From the NCBI RefSeq assembly GCF_022965805.1, contig NC_133105.1, positions 28,475,158 to 28,539,157 of the forward strand: a stretch of DNA of 64,000 nucleotides, read 5' to 3'. Position numbers and translations under genes: made by a program. This document shows positions 1-11,267 of this stretch, in pieces. Position 1 is the stretch's first letter. Each line of letters starts with the position of its first letter. The notes below the pieces were generated by a model, which was given only the letters and a program-made list of their open reading frames with translations, was not told where the DNA came from and did no database searches. Origin of the DNA: Primulina eburnea. Its lineage: Eukaryota; Streptophyta; Magnoliopsida; Lamiales; Gesneriaceae.

Positions 1-2294
1 GCGTGGGAAAGAATGGAAGCTGAAAGAGGAACTTAGTTAATTAGTTGTAATGAATGTCAACTTCCATCTTAAAAATTAGTATTTGTTCACGGGCAATTGA
101 CGTGTTCTACTTTCTGTGATAGAAAGAGGAGATTGGTTTTGCTTACTCTTCACTATTTATTTATTGTTTGGTAATTTCCTTATCGTTTGTCTGTAAAGGA
201 TTTATTCTACGTTTTTGTCTTGCCTCATATATGTTCTATAGGTTTTAAAGGTGGTCTTTTTTTATTTGATAGTGTATCGACAGCTTTCCGTATGATTCCT
301 TTGACTGCTCAACATGTTTTAATAAGACTTAACTTGGTCTGTTGTGATTTTGTTGTGTTGTTAGCGCTGACTATGCAACTAATTGGAATCGATTTTAATT
401 CGGTATTTCTTTCTGCCCTCTCACTTTTATTCGACGCTTTGGTGAGTACGCTCCTTTCTTATTGCGGTCCTTGCTGTTACGGACCTGCACTTGGAAACTG
501 ACACCTTATTCGTTTTCATAATTTTACCCTCTTCCAGGTTGGCATCCACTGACTCGCCTTTGAGGGTTATTTTGTTCCTGTTTGTTCCTGTGTGGTGTGC
601 GGCCTCCTCGTCAGTGCGGATCCATGTGCAATGAGCTGCCCCCCAGAAAGAATCCCTGACTGTACGCTCTTGGCAAGGCGGGGTAGTGCGACTTCAAAAG
701 CGCACCAAGGCTATGGGCACCAATCTCCTTTCAAGGAGCGTCGCCTCCAGCTTGTTTCATATTGGGAAGGAACGAGTGCACACCTAATAAGCGATTCCAA
801 ATGAGTTAGCAGGGAATAACTAGCCAAACGCTATTTCTTTACCGCCTTAGTCGCGCTTTGTCTACCTCGTCATACTCCATATATCACTCTTTGCGGAAAA
901 ACATCTCAATCCATGGCCCAACAGTCTTGTTCCAACGAGTACTGCCCCTTCCTTAACCAAACTTTTTTTTAGGCATGACCTCATGTGACCGAGACTGTTG
1001 TGGGCCCCCCCCATCTCGGCAGTATTGCAAAGTAATGGTGATTAGCTCCTTCCTTTGCACTGGTAGCTCATTGCATGGCCTTACTTTAAATCGATTTCTT
1101 GGCCTGTTTGTCTGCTCACAAAGAGTCTCCTGATCGGTAGGTGCAAGAATGAATCGTCAGTTAAAGCGTTAGCACTCTTTGCCACCCCTCTCAAAACGCC
1201 CTTCTGCAGCCCTCATCATTCATATGAAGCTTGCATTATATAACACGCTAAGGCCTTAAAGTCATGGTCACACCAATCCCACCATTGTGTTTCGTTATAG
1301 CCGTCTGCAAGTTTATTTCTTCCCTAGGAGTAGGAATGAGTTCTTTTGCTTTGCAGTCAGTCGGCAGCTGTTATCCACCTGCGTGGGCGACTCACGTTCA
1401 GTGTGTATATATATGCATATTTCTTTTCGAGTTTCAAGGACTGAATTTTCAGATTTCTTAGCCAAGAGCCCAAAGGTCGTTGATTTTGCGGTAGGTGAGG
1501 GGCAGTTTGTCTGTACCACCCAGTTTTTTTTTCGGTTTGTCGAGTCATGGCCAGAAAGCGGATTGCGAATTGAAGACATTGGCAAAGAGGAGGAGGGGAT
1601 GGGCAATAGTGAAGCAGAGGAAAGGGGACGGACGAGTGGAAAAGGAGGGGGGGTAAGTTAGCAGGTAGTTTTATTTGTAATAAGTGGGCATCTGTTACAC
1701 GGTATTAATAGGGGTGTGTGAGCGAAACGTCATTGGCGGTTGTTTTGAACATTTATATTCAAATCATCCTCTACGTGGCCGGGAGAGCTGGAATTGGTGA
1801 AAAAGCGTGAACGGACGGAGGGAGTAATAACTCCTTTCCTCAAGTAGGTAACTTGCGTAGTGCCCTTGGTGTTGCGGATGTAAAGGGTCCCAAAGGGGTA
1901 TGCGGGAATTTTATCTGAATGCTTGATCTTTTTTATTGGATTTCTCCCGATTCTTCCGCTATTAATATTCTTCGCATGCCAATCCATAATTCCTAATAAT
2001 TGGTTTATAGTTCTCTGTTCCCAATTGTCATCGATTACTCGCAACCTCTCTACTGGCAAAACTTTTTTTCTCCACGTTTGAATTTTAGGGGACCCAATTA
2101 TATTATGATCCCATCCTTGTTTCTTTTCAATCCCCATTCTTCTTTTCCATCCTTTACTTTTTTCTTGTGTCCGTCAAGAGTCCCTCAAACCCATCGTTCC
2201 TGATCATTTTAGACCTTACTCTTCACTCGCGTCTATGGGTTTTTACTGTTGTGGCACGCTTCGCTGTCTCCCATGCCTTTCCGTTCTACCCTCA
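1..2294. other. Unassigned left flank, no recognisable TE or gene
   Basis: This 2.3-kb stretch shows no LTR end, primer site, retroelement protein or host gene that I recognise. Base composition is more even than in the AT-rich DNA that follows, with C and G runs near 1006-1012 and 1645-1655. Small open frames exist, for example a hydrophobic one of about 104 codons at 187-501 that lacks an ATG at its start, but none matches a known family. The mixed composition resembles plant organellar spacer DNA (a possible nuclear copy of mitochondrial DNA), but no organellar gene was recognised, so this is only a guess. The right limit is where similarity to the leader of Copia K begins. Confidence 0.4.
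1730..2137 (-). CDS. Hypothetical ORF of 135 codons, unrecognised
   Basis: An uninterrupted minus-strand frame encodes about 135 residues, rich in basic and polar residues (begins MGIEKKQGWDHNIIG, ends NVQNNRQ). I do not recognise a domain, a signal peptide or a membrane segment. It is the longest open frame in the unassigned left flank and has a less biased amino-acid mix than the chance frames around it. No splice sites, promoter or neighbouring gene support it. It may be a fragment of an organellar or nuclear gene, or a chance ORF. Confidence 0.2.
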   Translation of the reverse strand: MGIEKKQGWDHNIIGSPKIQTWRKKVLPVERLRVIDDNWEQRTINQLLGIMDWHAKNINSGRIGRNPIKKIKHSDKIPAYPFGTLYIRNTKGTTQVTYLRKGVITPSVRSRFFTNSSSPGHVEDDLNINVQNNRQ

Positions 2295-3532
2295 ATAATA
2301 TGAGCGAAATCATGAGCCTCCTGTTCCACCTTAGTTCACGATCACTCCTTGTTCAATAGCCTAAGATCTTGTTTTTTCTGCTCTTTCTTTGTCTTAGATT
2401 TTCTTTTTTCTCTCGTCTTGTTAACACTTCTCCGTGCACCCCAGAGCTCCCCCAATATATGAGCCGAGCCCCGAGTACGGGTAGCGTCATTCATGCCTCC
2501 ATTGTCGATGGAAGACAAGGAAATTATAAACAATTTTATAATTCCCCTTTTCGGCTTGATATTAATTTTAATCTTATTCAAAATGAGGGTTTTTAATTTT
2601 GAAAGGTCTCATCATTATTTTATTTTAAAAGCTCCCATGTTTGATCGTATGTTTGCCGGATTCATGCAACTTTGTTATTTTCATATAATAATAACGCACT
2701 ACTCATTATTTATAACATATCATGCATATATTATAAACAGTAAACAAACAAGGATGATCAATCGCCCCAATACTAACGGACCGTGTGAGCTAAACACGGG
2801 CATGGTCCAATCCTAGGGAAATGCATGGGGTGCAAATGCAACTATTACATTAGCTTCCAATATTTACATGTCTTCGATCTTCATAATCATCATGGCCACA
2901 TCTTCCAATCTTGATCATCCACTATACTAATATTTACAATAAATATCCATGGCAAATAGGGATACATATCCATGGGGGTGGGGGGGGAACGGGCCATAAA
3001 CCAAGTCCACTTTATGAATTGATAATTATTACAATCATTCAAACAAAAATATCCTGTACACCTAGCAAATTGGGCTTGGCTTTTGATCATCCTTCATGCA
3101 TAATATCACATATCCTACACCATCAATTAATTATCACAATAATTAATTGATCCAATATTATATATCTTGATCCAATCACTAACCGCCACGATTATAAACT
3201 AAATTAACAAAGTATACAAACACCTTGTCTACTTTCAAATTAATTTATTTATAACCGAATTTCTGTAAATAACCATTTACTATAAATATTTAAAGTCCAA
3301 CTTAAAATATTTATTTCATGAGAAAATATTGCAACTTTTGTAATTAAACTTAAGGGCCCTAAAAATTATTTTTCACCAAAAACGTTTTGACCCATTAAAA
3401 TTCACAAATATGTTAGCCATCCAACGGCCCAACAACTCAAGGCCCATGCACTTTGATAATCCAAAACACTTTTGGAAAACCCTAGCTGTCATTGCCGTCG
3501 CCAGATTCCGGTAACAAATTTTTTTTCTTAGT
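2295..3532 (-). repeat. Fragment of a Copia-type leader (relative of 41665-42760)
   Basis: Collinear, diverged similarity to the untranslated leader of Copia K is visible. Shared blocks include the AATATGAGCC motifs, GGAAGACAAGGAAA / GGAAGGCAAGGAAA, TTATTCAAAATGAGGG, TTTGCCGGATTCATGCAAC, CATGGGGGTGGG, GGGCCATAAACCA and GATCATCCTTCATGCAT. In K this region lies between the primer site and gag, so this is probably a leftover of a related minus-strand element whose coding part and LTR are gone. The right end is cut abruptly by the truncated end of Gypsy A. Long frames here overlap conserved non-coding blocks and are not taken as genes. Confidence 0.65.
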
Positions 3533-3853
3533 TCTGTACTTGTTCAGCATATATATATCAATAATGCGTTCAAATCAGAAACACAAGTACATCATAATCT
3601 ATTTCTATTTCATTTTCATCTTACTGTAGTATACAAATATACAGAAATCTCTGGTATCAATACTTTCTCAACAAGCAAGGACATCAATACTACAGTACAT
3701 ACAGACCCAACAGATACAGCATATCTCCATGCAACTTAGTCAAAGATATTCTTAACAGATGCATTAGTATATATCAATACATATGCAATAGAATCATAAA
3801 GACTAGTACCTGTTGTGAATTCTGAATCTGTGGTTTCGAGTGAACTCTGTTCC

Positions 3854-4752
3854 CTACGATCTTCGGGAACGCTTCTGGGGACAAACTTTAGCAAAGTGTC
3901 CCGGCTGTCCACAAATATTGCATCTACCAGTTACTCCCTGGCATTGTTCGGTGGAATGTCTCCCTCCGCAACTCCTGCAATACACTCCAGTATATCTCGG
4001 ACTAGAACTACTGGAACTCGAGGAACCACTTCCTAACTTCTTGAATGGCTTCTTCCGAGCTTTCAGCAAATCTTGCTTCCCACTCGTACTGCCGTGATCA
4101 TATCGAAGAGGGGATTGCTGTGCCTGAAGTGGCTTCACACACAATCTTGTCAATTGTCTAATCAGACTCGCCTCAGCTCTCTTTGCTCTACTCAAGATAT
4201 CAGCAAAATGGTAATGACGTTGCAAATTCATAAATGCAACTACCTCTGAGTTCAACCCTCTGATGAACTGATTTACTATAGCTTCATCATTTCCAGCTAA
4301 ATGAGGAGCAAAATGCAGTAGAGTAGAGAATTTAGCAATATATTGGTCAATATTCAGCGCCCTTGGCTCAAATTCTCAAACTCTAATTTCTTGTCCTCTC
4401 GGTACGAAGCTGAGAAAAATCTTCGATAGAATTCAGTTCTGAATATTTCCCACGACATCATTGTACCTCTCTGTGCCCACATTCTTCTACTGGTAATCCA
4501 CCAACTCCTGGCGGCTTCTCGTAACTGATAAGGCACCATTTGAACCCTTTGTTCATCTGTACAGTCAAGTAAATCGAACAAAATTTCTATATCATCAAAC
4601 CAGTTCTGACAATCTTCAGATGTCTCGGTACCATTCAGAACCGGCGGCTGTAATAACTCAAATTCTTTCATCTTTTCTTCTAACTGAATTTCTGATACAT
4701 CTCTCTGTTCAGACGAAGTACTGCCCTTTTCTGAAATTCTTCGAGGCGGTAT
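3854..4752 (-). pseudogene. gag: gag of Gypsy A (frameshifted, start codon ATA)
   Basis: Encodes a Ty3/Gypsy capsid-nucleocapsid protein (retrotransposon gag family). The N-terminal part includes VPYQLREAARSWW and FRTEFYRRFF, typical of the capsid core. The C-terminal part has a serine-rich linker and a CCHC zinc knuckle, CNICGQPGHFAKVC, that would bind element RNA. A frame change near 4355-4370 separates the halves. The N-terminal reading frame runs back to ATA at 4752-4750, where element F has ATG-CCG-CC, so the usual start is lost; internal ATGs remain downstream. The same loss occurs in C and G. The product would end at KRSRRS, with no fused pol. Confidence 0.8.
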
Positions 4753-5087
4753 ATCTGATAATCAAACCGGTTAGTACATACTCTATACAATCTGTCTCAA
4801 CCCTCCCTGATCATATACTCTGATCAGACTCGGTTCTGATCAGGCTTATCAATTACATGCTGCAATCAACTCAGATACAACAACATGTAATAGGGAAAGC
4901 AATAAATCATGCTAGCACACACAATGTAGTCAACATTGAAATAAATCTCATGCTAGCAATCACATGCAAGGACAAAAATTCAATCTACCCCGCTCATTCT
5001 CTGCTATCTCAGTCTGAAGAATCTATCAACTCTATCTCAATCTAAAGGATCTATCGCTCTGATAATCTAAGTCTAAAGGAACTATCA

Positions 5088-5099
5088 GCTCTGATACCA
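5088..5099 (-). other. Primer binding site of Gypsy A
   Basis: On the minus strand this reads TGGTATCAGAGC, complementary to the 3' end of plant initiator methionine tRNA, the usual minus-strand primer of Gypsy and Copia elements. It sits five bases inside the LTR edge. Confidence 0.85.
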
Positions 5100-5104
5100 C
5101 CTGT

Positions 5105-6742
5105 TGTGGGCCCGGACGCTAATCATCTTTTTAATCATCGTTGGGATTTAATTATCAGTTCTGATAAACAGGGTCTAAAAATTTTTCTTTTTAAAATATA
5201 AATGCGGAAGGTAATGGCATCTAAATAATATACATATCTGTATAAAACTACAGTTCAGTAGAAAAGTACAATACTGTACAACCTAAGTCTAAGGTTCAAT
5301 TACTAAATTCAAGTAATAAACCAAGTCTGCTACAAGTCCGGAATCACCACGCTAACTCGACTTCTCTCATCGTCATCTCGACCCTGATCCAGCCCCACCT
5401 GTTGTCATGCACACTACAAAACACAACAACAGCCGGATAACTCCGGTGAGAATAAATCCCAGTATAAAACATGGTAAACATGCATATACACATAATAATT
5501 CATGAAACATGCTGTCATGCATAAAAGCAATAACAATAGTAATAGAGTTCATCATCTATGAAATCTAATCTAACTGAACATGCAACTCGAATCAGATAAG
5601 CATGCATATACAATCTAAATCATAAAACATGCTATCATGACTGAAAGCAATAACAATGGGTTCCATAATCTATGAATCCCATTCATATAAGCATGCAGTT
5701 CTAGTCAAATCATGTCTAGACTCGACTCAACTATAACTCTAGGGATCCCGGTGTGAATAAGACGTCACTGGCTGTCACCTACCCAACCGATCGTGGTAAC
5801 CGTACGTCTTATTCCTAGACTTCGGTTCGAGCTGTATCAACGGCTGGCAATAGGAGTAATACCTGCTCCTAAGTTGAGATACACCGAACGTCTAGAAGTC
5901 TGACAATGACTGTCAAGACTTTCCTATCTTAAATGCAATGAATAACAATCTGTAAACAAAGCATAATCAGGTAACAATATAAACAATAATCTAGTATGTG
6001 ATTTTATTGGGAAACTCAAATTAATCTTATTTGAGTTATGCTTCCCGAATATCACATGAATTATACCTTTGTCGTCCCGGTCTGACGAAGACGAAGTCTT
6101 GTATTCAAATCTGTCCATATCAATCTGAAATGACAATATTGAATACACTGTATCAGTGAATAACTCAATATACAATCTGTTCTGATCAATATTCAATTCA
6201 GTATACAATCTGATCAATATCTAAACTCTGCAATCTGAGTCATATCAATAATATCACAATCTAATCGAAATCATATCTGAATCTGATCAATCTAACTCAA
6301 CTGATGTTTCGACGGCATACTAATATAATCTGAATAACCCTGTCAATCTGAACATCACAAATATAATACTGGAACTCGTAATCTGTGTCAACATAATTCC
6401 TACTCTGAATATTAACACAATTCTGATATAGAATCTCAGTCAATATCTTTCAAAAATCATAACAAATACATAAACAATCTGTTCTTCAGTCTGACTTCAA
6501 TTCTACAATGTCTACAGTAGTAGAGACCTAATATCTGAATCATATTCAATTCTGGACAATATCATAAATTCAAATCTTGTCTAAACGTACAAAACTTACG
6601 TCCAATTGTAGCTGTCGTCGCTAGGAACACGATACCGAAGTCAGATTCAAAAACAGACGGGCGGATCGTTCACAATTTCCAAATCTGCCCTCGGTTCCTC
6701 GATTCTCTCTTTTTCCTTTCTGAAAATTCGTTTCTGATATGC

Positions 6743-6782
<40 letters not shown>

Positions 6783-7118
6783 GAACATGCAATAGGCCAA
6801 GTGGCTCGCCTTTCAAGCTACACGTTACTCGCTAGGGCGGTCAAAAGTTGCCGCCTGGGCGAGTAATTCTCGGCCCTCGCCCATTCCAGCAGCCTCGCTC
6901 GGGCGGTCAAAAACATCCGCCCTGGCGAGTGACTCTCGGCCCCTCTTCTCCTTGGCACTCTCGCTCGGGCGGTCAAAAACGTCCGCCCGGGCGAGTCACT
7001 TTCGCCCAACACTATTTAGTCCTCTCAATTTATTCTCAAGATGGTCCGATTATAATTACATCAATTCATAATCAGTAAATCATATCAGATTACAATAATT
7101 AAATTTTCGGGCATTACA
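5105..7118 (-). repeat. 5' LTR of Gypsy A
   Basis: In element orientation it starts TGTAATGCCCG (right end) and finishes at the TGTGGGCCCGG edge seen on the plus strand. Internal order in element direction: GC-rich hairpin array 6995-6828, TA tract 6777-6745, conserved long stem-loop 6056-5997, the ACGTCTTATTC block, and a CCGG hairpin near 5434-5447. The edge has lost two bases compared with TGTGGGGACCCGG in C, G and I. The right edge abuts the broken LTR copy of element B, so A's target duplication cannot be seen. Confidence 0.85.
6745..6995 (-). promoter_or_regulatory. U3 hairpin array followed by TA tract, Gypsy A
   Basis: Three units (6828-6863, 6894-6929, 6960-6995) each carry inverted arms around a TCAAAA-type spacer. 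The best unit pairs CTCGCTCGGGCGG with CCGCCCGGGCGAG. A pure TA tract follows at 6745-6777 in element direction, in the position expected of a TATA box. Similar layouts occur in the LTRs of C, F and H. A promoter role is inferred from position only. Confidence 0.55.
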
Positions 7119-8826
7119 GACACGGACCCCGTACCTACATCCGTTGTAGGGATCCGTGTAGACTTTGGAAGTAGACACCGAAAGGAAGCAAAGGCACGGA
7201 CCCCGTATCAGGGTCCGGTGTGAACATCCGTGTAGGCACTGGAAGAATACACTAAGTGAAACCCAAAGGCACGGACCCCGTGCCCTCATCCGTGTAGGGG
7301 TCCGTGTAGATACTGGAAAAAGACGCCGAGAAGAAAACAAAGGCACGGACCCCGTGTCAGGGTCCGTGTACGGGTCCGTGTACCCACTGTGATCGCGAAC
7401 TTACGAAAATTCTGTACATGCTTTGCTGAACATCCTAGACTCGATTACACGGACTATGAAAGGACACCATGAGTCGTTCCTAGAACACTAAGGCATTATA
7501 CCAACCCAAGTAAACATTATCATTACCCCAAGAGTGACAAACCATCAACAACAACGACACAACTCAAAATTCGACACAATGTTACTTCCTACGACTCCTG
7601 ATTCAACTTAGTGCCTATCGGACCCCGAAATGAACCATTAGTGACCATCCAAATAACATAAAAAAGGTACCTATACGCAGCAACGATCACCCGTCGATCC
7701 CCAACGAAGCCTGCAACAATTAAACTTCAAGGATACATCAATATCATAACTTTTCTGAAAAAGCAGTTTGAGCAGTCCCACGAAACATCATAACTCACTC
7801 AATTTTCATCCAAAAATCTCGATATTTATATCAAATCGAAGACATCAAAAAGTTATACAATTTTTCTTGGTGAAAGTTTTCTCAAAATCCCGACAGAAAA
7901 ATCGCAGTTTTCAACAGAACAGTGAGTTACGAGATTTCAGATCTAAAAAGTATTTCAAACGCATTTTTTTTAACCATTTTTCCGCTCAAACGACGAACGT
8001 CACACATGGATTTTCATGCATAAAAATACACAACGCATACTATGACAAGATCGATGCAGAAAGAACAGAATATACGTGCCTTGATATTAAAAGATACCGT
8101 AACGACGACACCGAAGCGGAGATGGAGTGAGGCTTGATCCGGGACGAACGTGGCACCGATTTATTTGAATAAATGCCAACAAAACCTTGCTGGAAATTAA
8201 AGGGAGGGGGCGGCGCTGCTATGCTTCTCAAGAACCCTAGGTTTTCTTTTAAAAGAATGAAGTGAAGAGAGAATAAAATTGTGTGTGTGTATGCTTGAGT
8301 GTCGTGAGTGGTGTGTGTAAGGTGTGTGTGTGCGTGCGTTTTGTGTAGTGGGTAGGAGATTAGGGTGTTAATTAGGGACATAATTTACTTAATTACTAAT
8401 TAACAACCAATCAAGGCATTAAACCCACTACTAACTTAAATAAAAATCGTGTGATTGAAATAAAGTGCACAAGAGACAATTCCTTAAAACTTTAAAGTCC
8501 CCAAAATCTCCTAATAGTCAAATTAGGCTTTTAAATTACTAAAACTAGATAAATTATTTAAAATGCCCCACTCCACTAAAAATAAAATACCGTCTTTTAA
8601 AATTGCCAAAGATCGTCACCGGGTCTCTTCCTCGATTCTGCCTCGAATAATCGCCTGAAACATGAACTTGAAGAAAGCATTTTTAACGTGCATCACATGA
8701 ACATAAATAATTTAAAATAATGCATTTTCATAAATTATGCATGGCTAAAACTCATTTAAAAATAATTAAATGATTTAATAGTTAATAAATGCATGGGTCA
8801 TACGTGTACTGAATTTGGGCACTACA
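7119..8826 (-). repeat. Outer partial LTR of Gypsy B (duplicate copy)
   Basis: Matches the right part of the full LTR from about 17243 to 18931, beginning within the CACGGACCCCGT repeat array and ending GGGCACTACA. Its plus-strand left side (the element's R/U5 end) is missing; the break at 7118/7119 joins it directly to the LTR edge of element A. It contains the GC-rich array at 7119-7385 and a GT-rich tract near 8280-8340. Confidence 0.8.
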
Positions 8827-9609
8827 GTTCCTCCCCCACTTATAAAAATTTCGTCCTCGAAATAAGTATTACCGAACAACTCCGGGTAGCGAAGTCTCAT
8901 ATCTGCTTCTGACTCCCATGTGGCTTCTTTCCACTGATTGGTTTAACCACAGAACCTTGACTAGCTTAGTCACTTTGTCTTGAGTCTGCGCTCTTGCCTG
9001 TCTAGGATTTGGACTGGTTTCTCCTCATAAGACAGGTCTGGAGCCAGCTGGCAACGGCTCATAACTCAGAATATGCGAAGGATTCGCCAGGTATTTCCTC
9101 AGCATCGAGACATGAAACACATTGTGCACCCCGGCCAGGTTCGGCGGAAGGGCTACATGATAGGCTAGTGTCCCAACTCTGTCAAGAATCTCAAACGGTC
9201 CAATGAACCTCGGACTCAGTTTTCCTCTCTTTCCAAATCTTATAACACCCTTCATAGGTGCTATCTTGATAAAAACGTGATCTCCCACGGCAAACTCGAG
9301 ATCTCTTCTCCTTTATCGGCATAGCTCTTTTGACGGCTTTGGGCAGTCTTCATTCTCTCACGAATCTTGACCACCACGTCTGCAGTCTGTTGAACTATCT
9401 CCGGACCAAGTTCTGTCCTCTCACCAACTTCATCCCAATGAACTAGTGATCTGCACTTCCTCCCGTACAACGCCTCATAGGGAGCCATACCAATGGATGC
9501 TTGGAAGCTGTTGTTGTATGTGAACTCCACTAGAGGTAGTCTAGACTCCCAAGTTCCTTGAAAATCAATCATGCACGCTCTCAGCAAATCCTCTAAAATC
9601 TGAATCACT
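8827..9609 (-). pseudogene. Integrase C-terminal fragment, Gypsy B duplicate
   Basis: Encodes the last third of a Gypsy integrase: the core region around CMIDFQGTWESRLPLVEFTY, then the [20 protein letters not shown] segment after the core, and the beginning of the chromodomain-like tail. It copies 11268-12050 with small indels, including an extra A near 9272 that breaks the frame. No complete catalytic triad is present. It arose from the tandem duplication, not from a separate insertion. Confidence 0.8.
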
Positions 9610-11267
9610 CTGGAAGTAGACACCGAAAGGAAGCAAAGGCACGGACCCCGTGTCAGGGTCCGGGTGAACATCCGTGTAGGACTGGAAGAATACACTAAGT
9701 GAAACCCAAAGGCACGGACCCCGTGCCCTCATCCGTGTAGGGGTCCGTGTAGATACTGGAAAAAGATGCCGAGAAGAAAACAAAGGCACGGACCCCGTGT
9801 CAGGGTCCGTGTACGGGTCCGTGTACCCACTGTGATCGCGAACTTACGAAAATTCTGTACATGCTTTGCTGAACATCCTAGACTCGATTACACGGACTAT
9901 GAAAGGACACCATGAGTCGTTCCTAGAACACTAAGGCATTATACCAAAACCCAAGTAAACATTATCATTACCCCAAGAGTGACAAACCATCAACAACAAC
10001 GACACAACTCAAAATTCGACACAATGTTACTTCCTACGACTCCTGATTCAACTTAGTGCCTATCGACCCGAAATGAACCATTAGTGACCATCCAAATAAC
10101 ATAAAAAAGGTACCTATACGCAGCAACGATCACCCGTCGATCCCCAACGAGCCTGCAACAATTAAACTTCAAGGATACATCAATATCATAACTTTTCTGA
10201 AAACGCAGTTTGAGCAGTCCCACGAAAAACATCATAACTCACTCAATTTTTATCCAAAAATCTCGAATTTATATCAAATCGAAGAAATCAAAAGTTATAC
10301 AATTTTCTTGGTGAAAGTTTTCTCAAAATCTCGACAGAAAAATCGCAGTTTTCAACAGAACAGTGAGTTACGAGATTTCAGATCTAAAAAGTATTTCAAA
10401 CGCATTCAAACCATTTCTCCGCTCAAACGACGAACGTCACACATGGATTTTCACGCATAAAAATACACAACGCATACTATGACAAGATCGATGCAGAAAG
10501 AACAGAATATACGTGCCTTGATATTAAAAGATACCGTAACGACGACACCGAAGCGGAGATGGAGCGAGGTTTGATCCGGGACGAACGTGGCACCGATTTA
10601 TTTGAATAAAATGCAACAAAACCTTGCTGGAAATTAAAGGGAGGGGGCGGCTGCTATGCTTCTCAAGAACCCTAGGTTTTCTTTTAAAAGAATGAAGTGA
10701 AGAGAGAAATAAAATTTTGTGTGTGTATGCTTGAGTGTCGTGAGTGGTGTGTGTAAAGTGTGTGTGTGTGCGTGCGTTTTGTGTAGTGGGTAGGAGATTA
10801 GGGTGTTAATTAGGGACAATAATTTACTTAATTACTAATTAACAACCAATCAAGGCATTAACCCACTACTAACTTTAAACAAAAATCGTGTGATTGAAAT
10901 AAAGTGCACAAGAGACAATTCCTTAAAACTTTAAAGTCCCCAAAATCTCCTAATAGTCAAATTAGGCTTTTAAATTACTAAAACTAGATAAATTATTTAA
11001 AATGCCCCCACTCCACTAAAAATAAAATACCGTCTTTTAAAATTGCCAAAGATCGTCACCGGGTCTCTTCCTCGATTCTGCCTCGAATAATCGCCTGAAA
11101 CATGAAACTTGAAGAAAGCATTTTTAACGTGCATCACATGAACATAAATAATTTAAAATAATGCATTTTCATAAATTATGCATGGCTAAAACTCATTTAA
11201 AAATAATTAAATGATTTAATAGTTAATAAATGCATGGGTCATACGTGTACTGAATTTGGGCACTACA
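9610..11267 (-). repeat. Inner partial LTR of Gypsy B
   Basis: Matches the full LTR from about 17284 to 18931 and ends GGGCACTACA at 11267, followed on the internal side by the polypurine tract (GTTCCTCCCCCAC on the plus strand). It serves as the remaining 3' LTR next to the coding region but lacks the element's R/U5 end because of the duplication joint at 9610. Confidence 0.8.

Larger units (their letters stand above)
3533..7118 (-). mobile_element. Gypsy element A, non-autonomous, 3' truncated
   Basis: Minus-strand LTR retrotransposon with 5' LTR (5105-7118), primer site, about 335 bp of leader, a gag pseudogene, and 321 bp (3533-3853) downstream of gag that matches the same part of elements C (about 20142-20470) and G (about 57726-57970). 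It is cut at about 3532 before the protease/RT linker seen in C and G, so it has no pol and no 3' LTR. The zinc-knuckle end and LTR place it with C and G, a lineage related to the autonomous H/F elements. Confidence 0.8.

Noticed and set aside
187..501. Hydrophobic 104-codon frame
   Set aside because: No ATG start, no family recognised, T-rich DNA gives hydrophobic codons by chance.
5088..5099. tRNA gene at TGGTATCAGAGC sites
   Set aside because: Only the 12-base primer match is present; no cloverleaf or internal promoter boxes.
6828..6995. Possible CRISPR-like array
   Set aside because: Only three imperfect hairpin units inside an LTR, no cas genes, plant context.
7080..7392. Small frames over the CACGGACCCCGT array, also at 9565-9789 and 17148-17360
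   Set aside because: Repeat-derived; the same frames recur wherever the array occurs.
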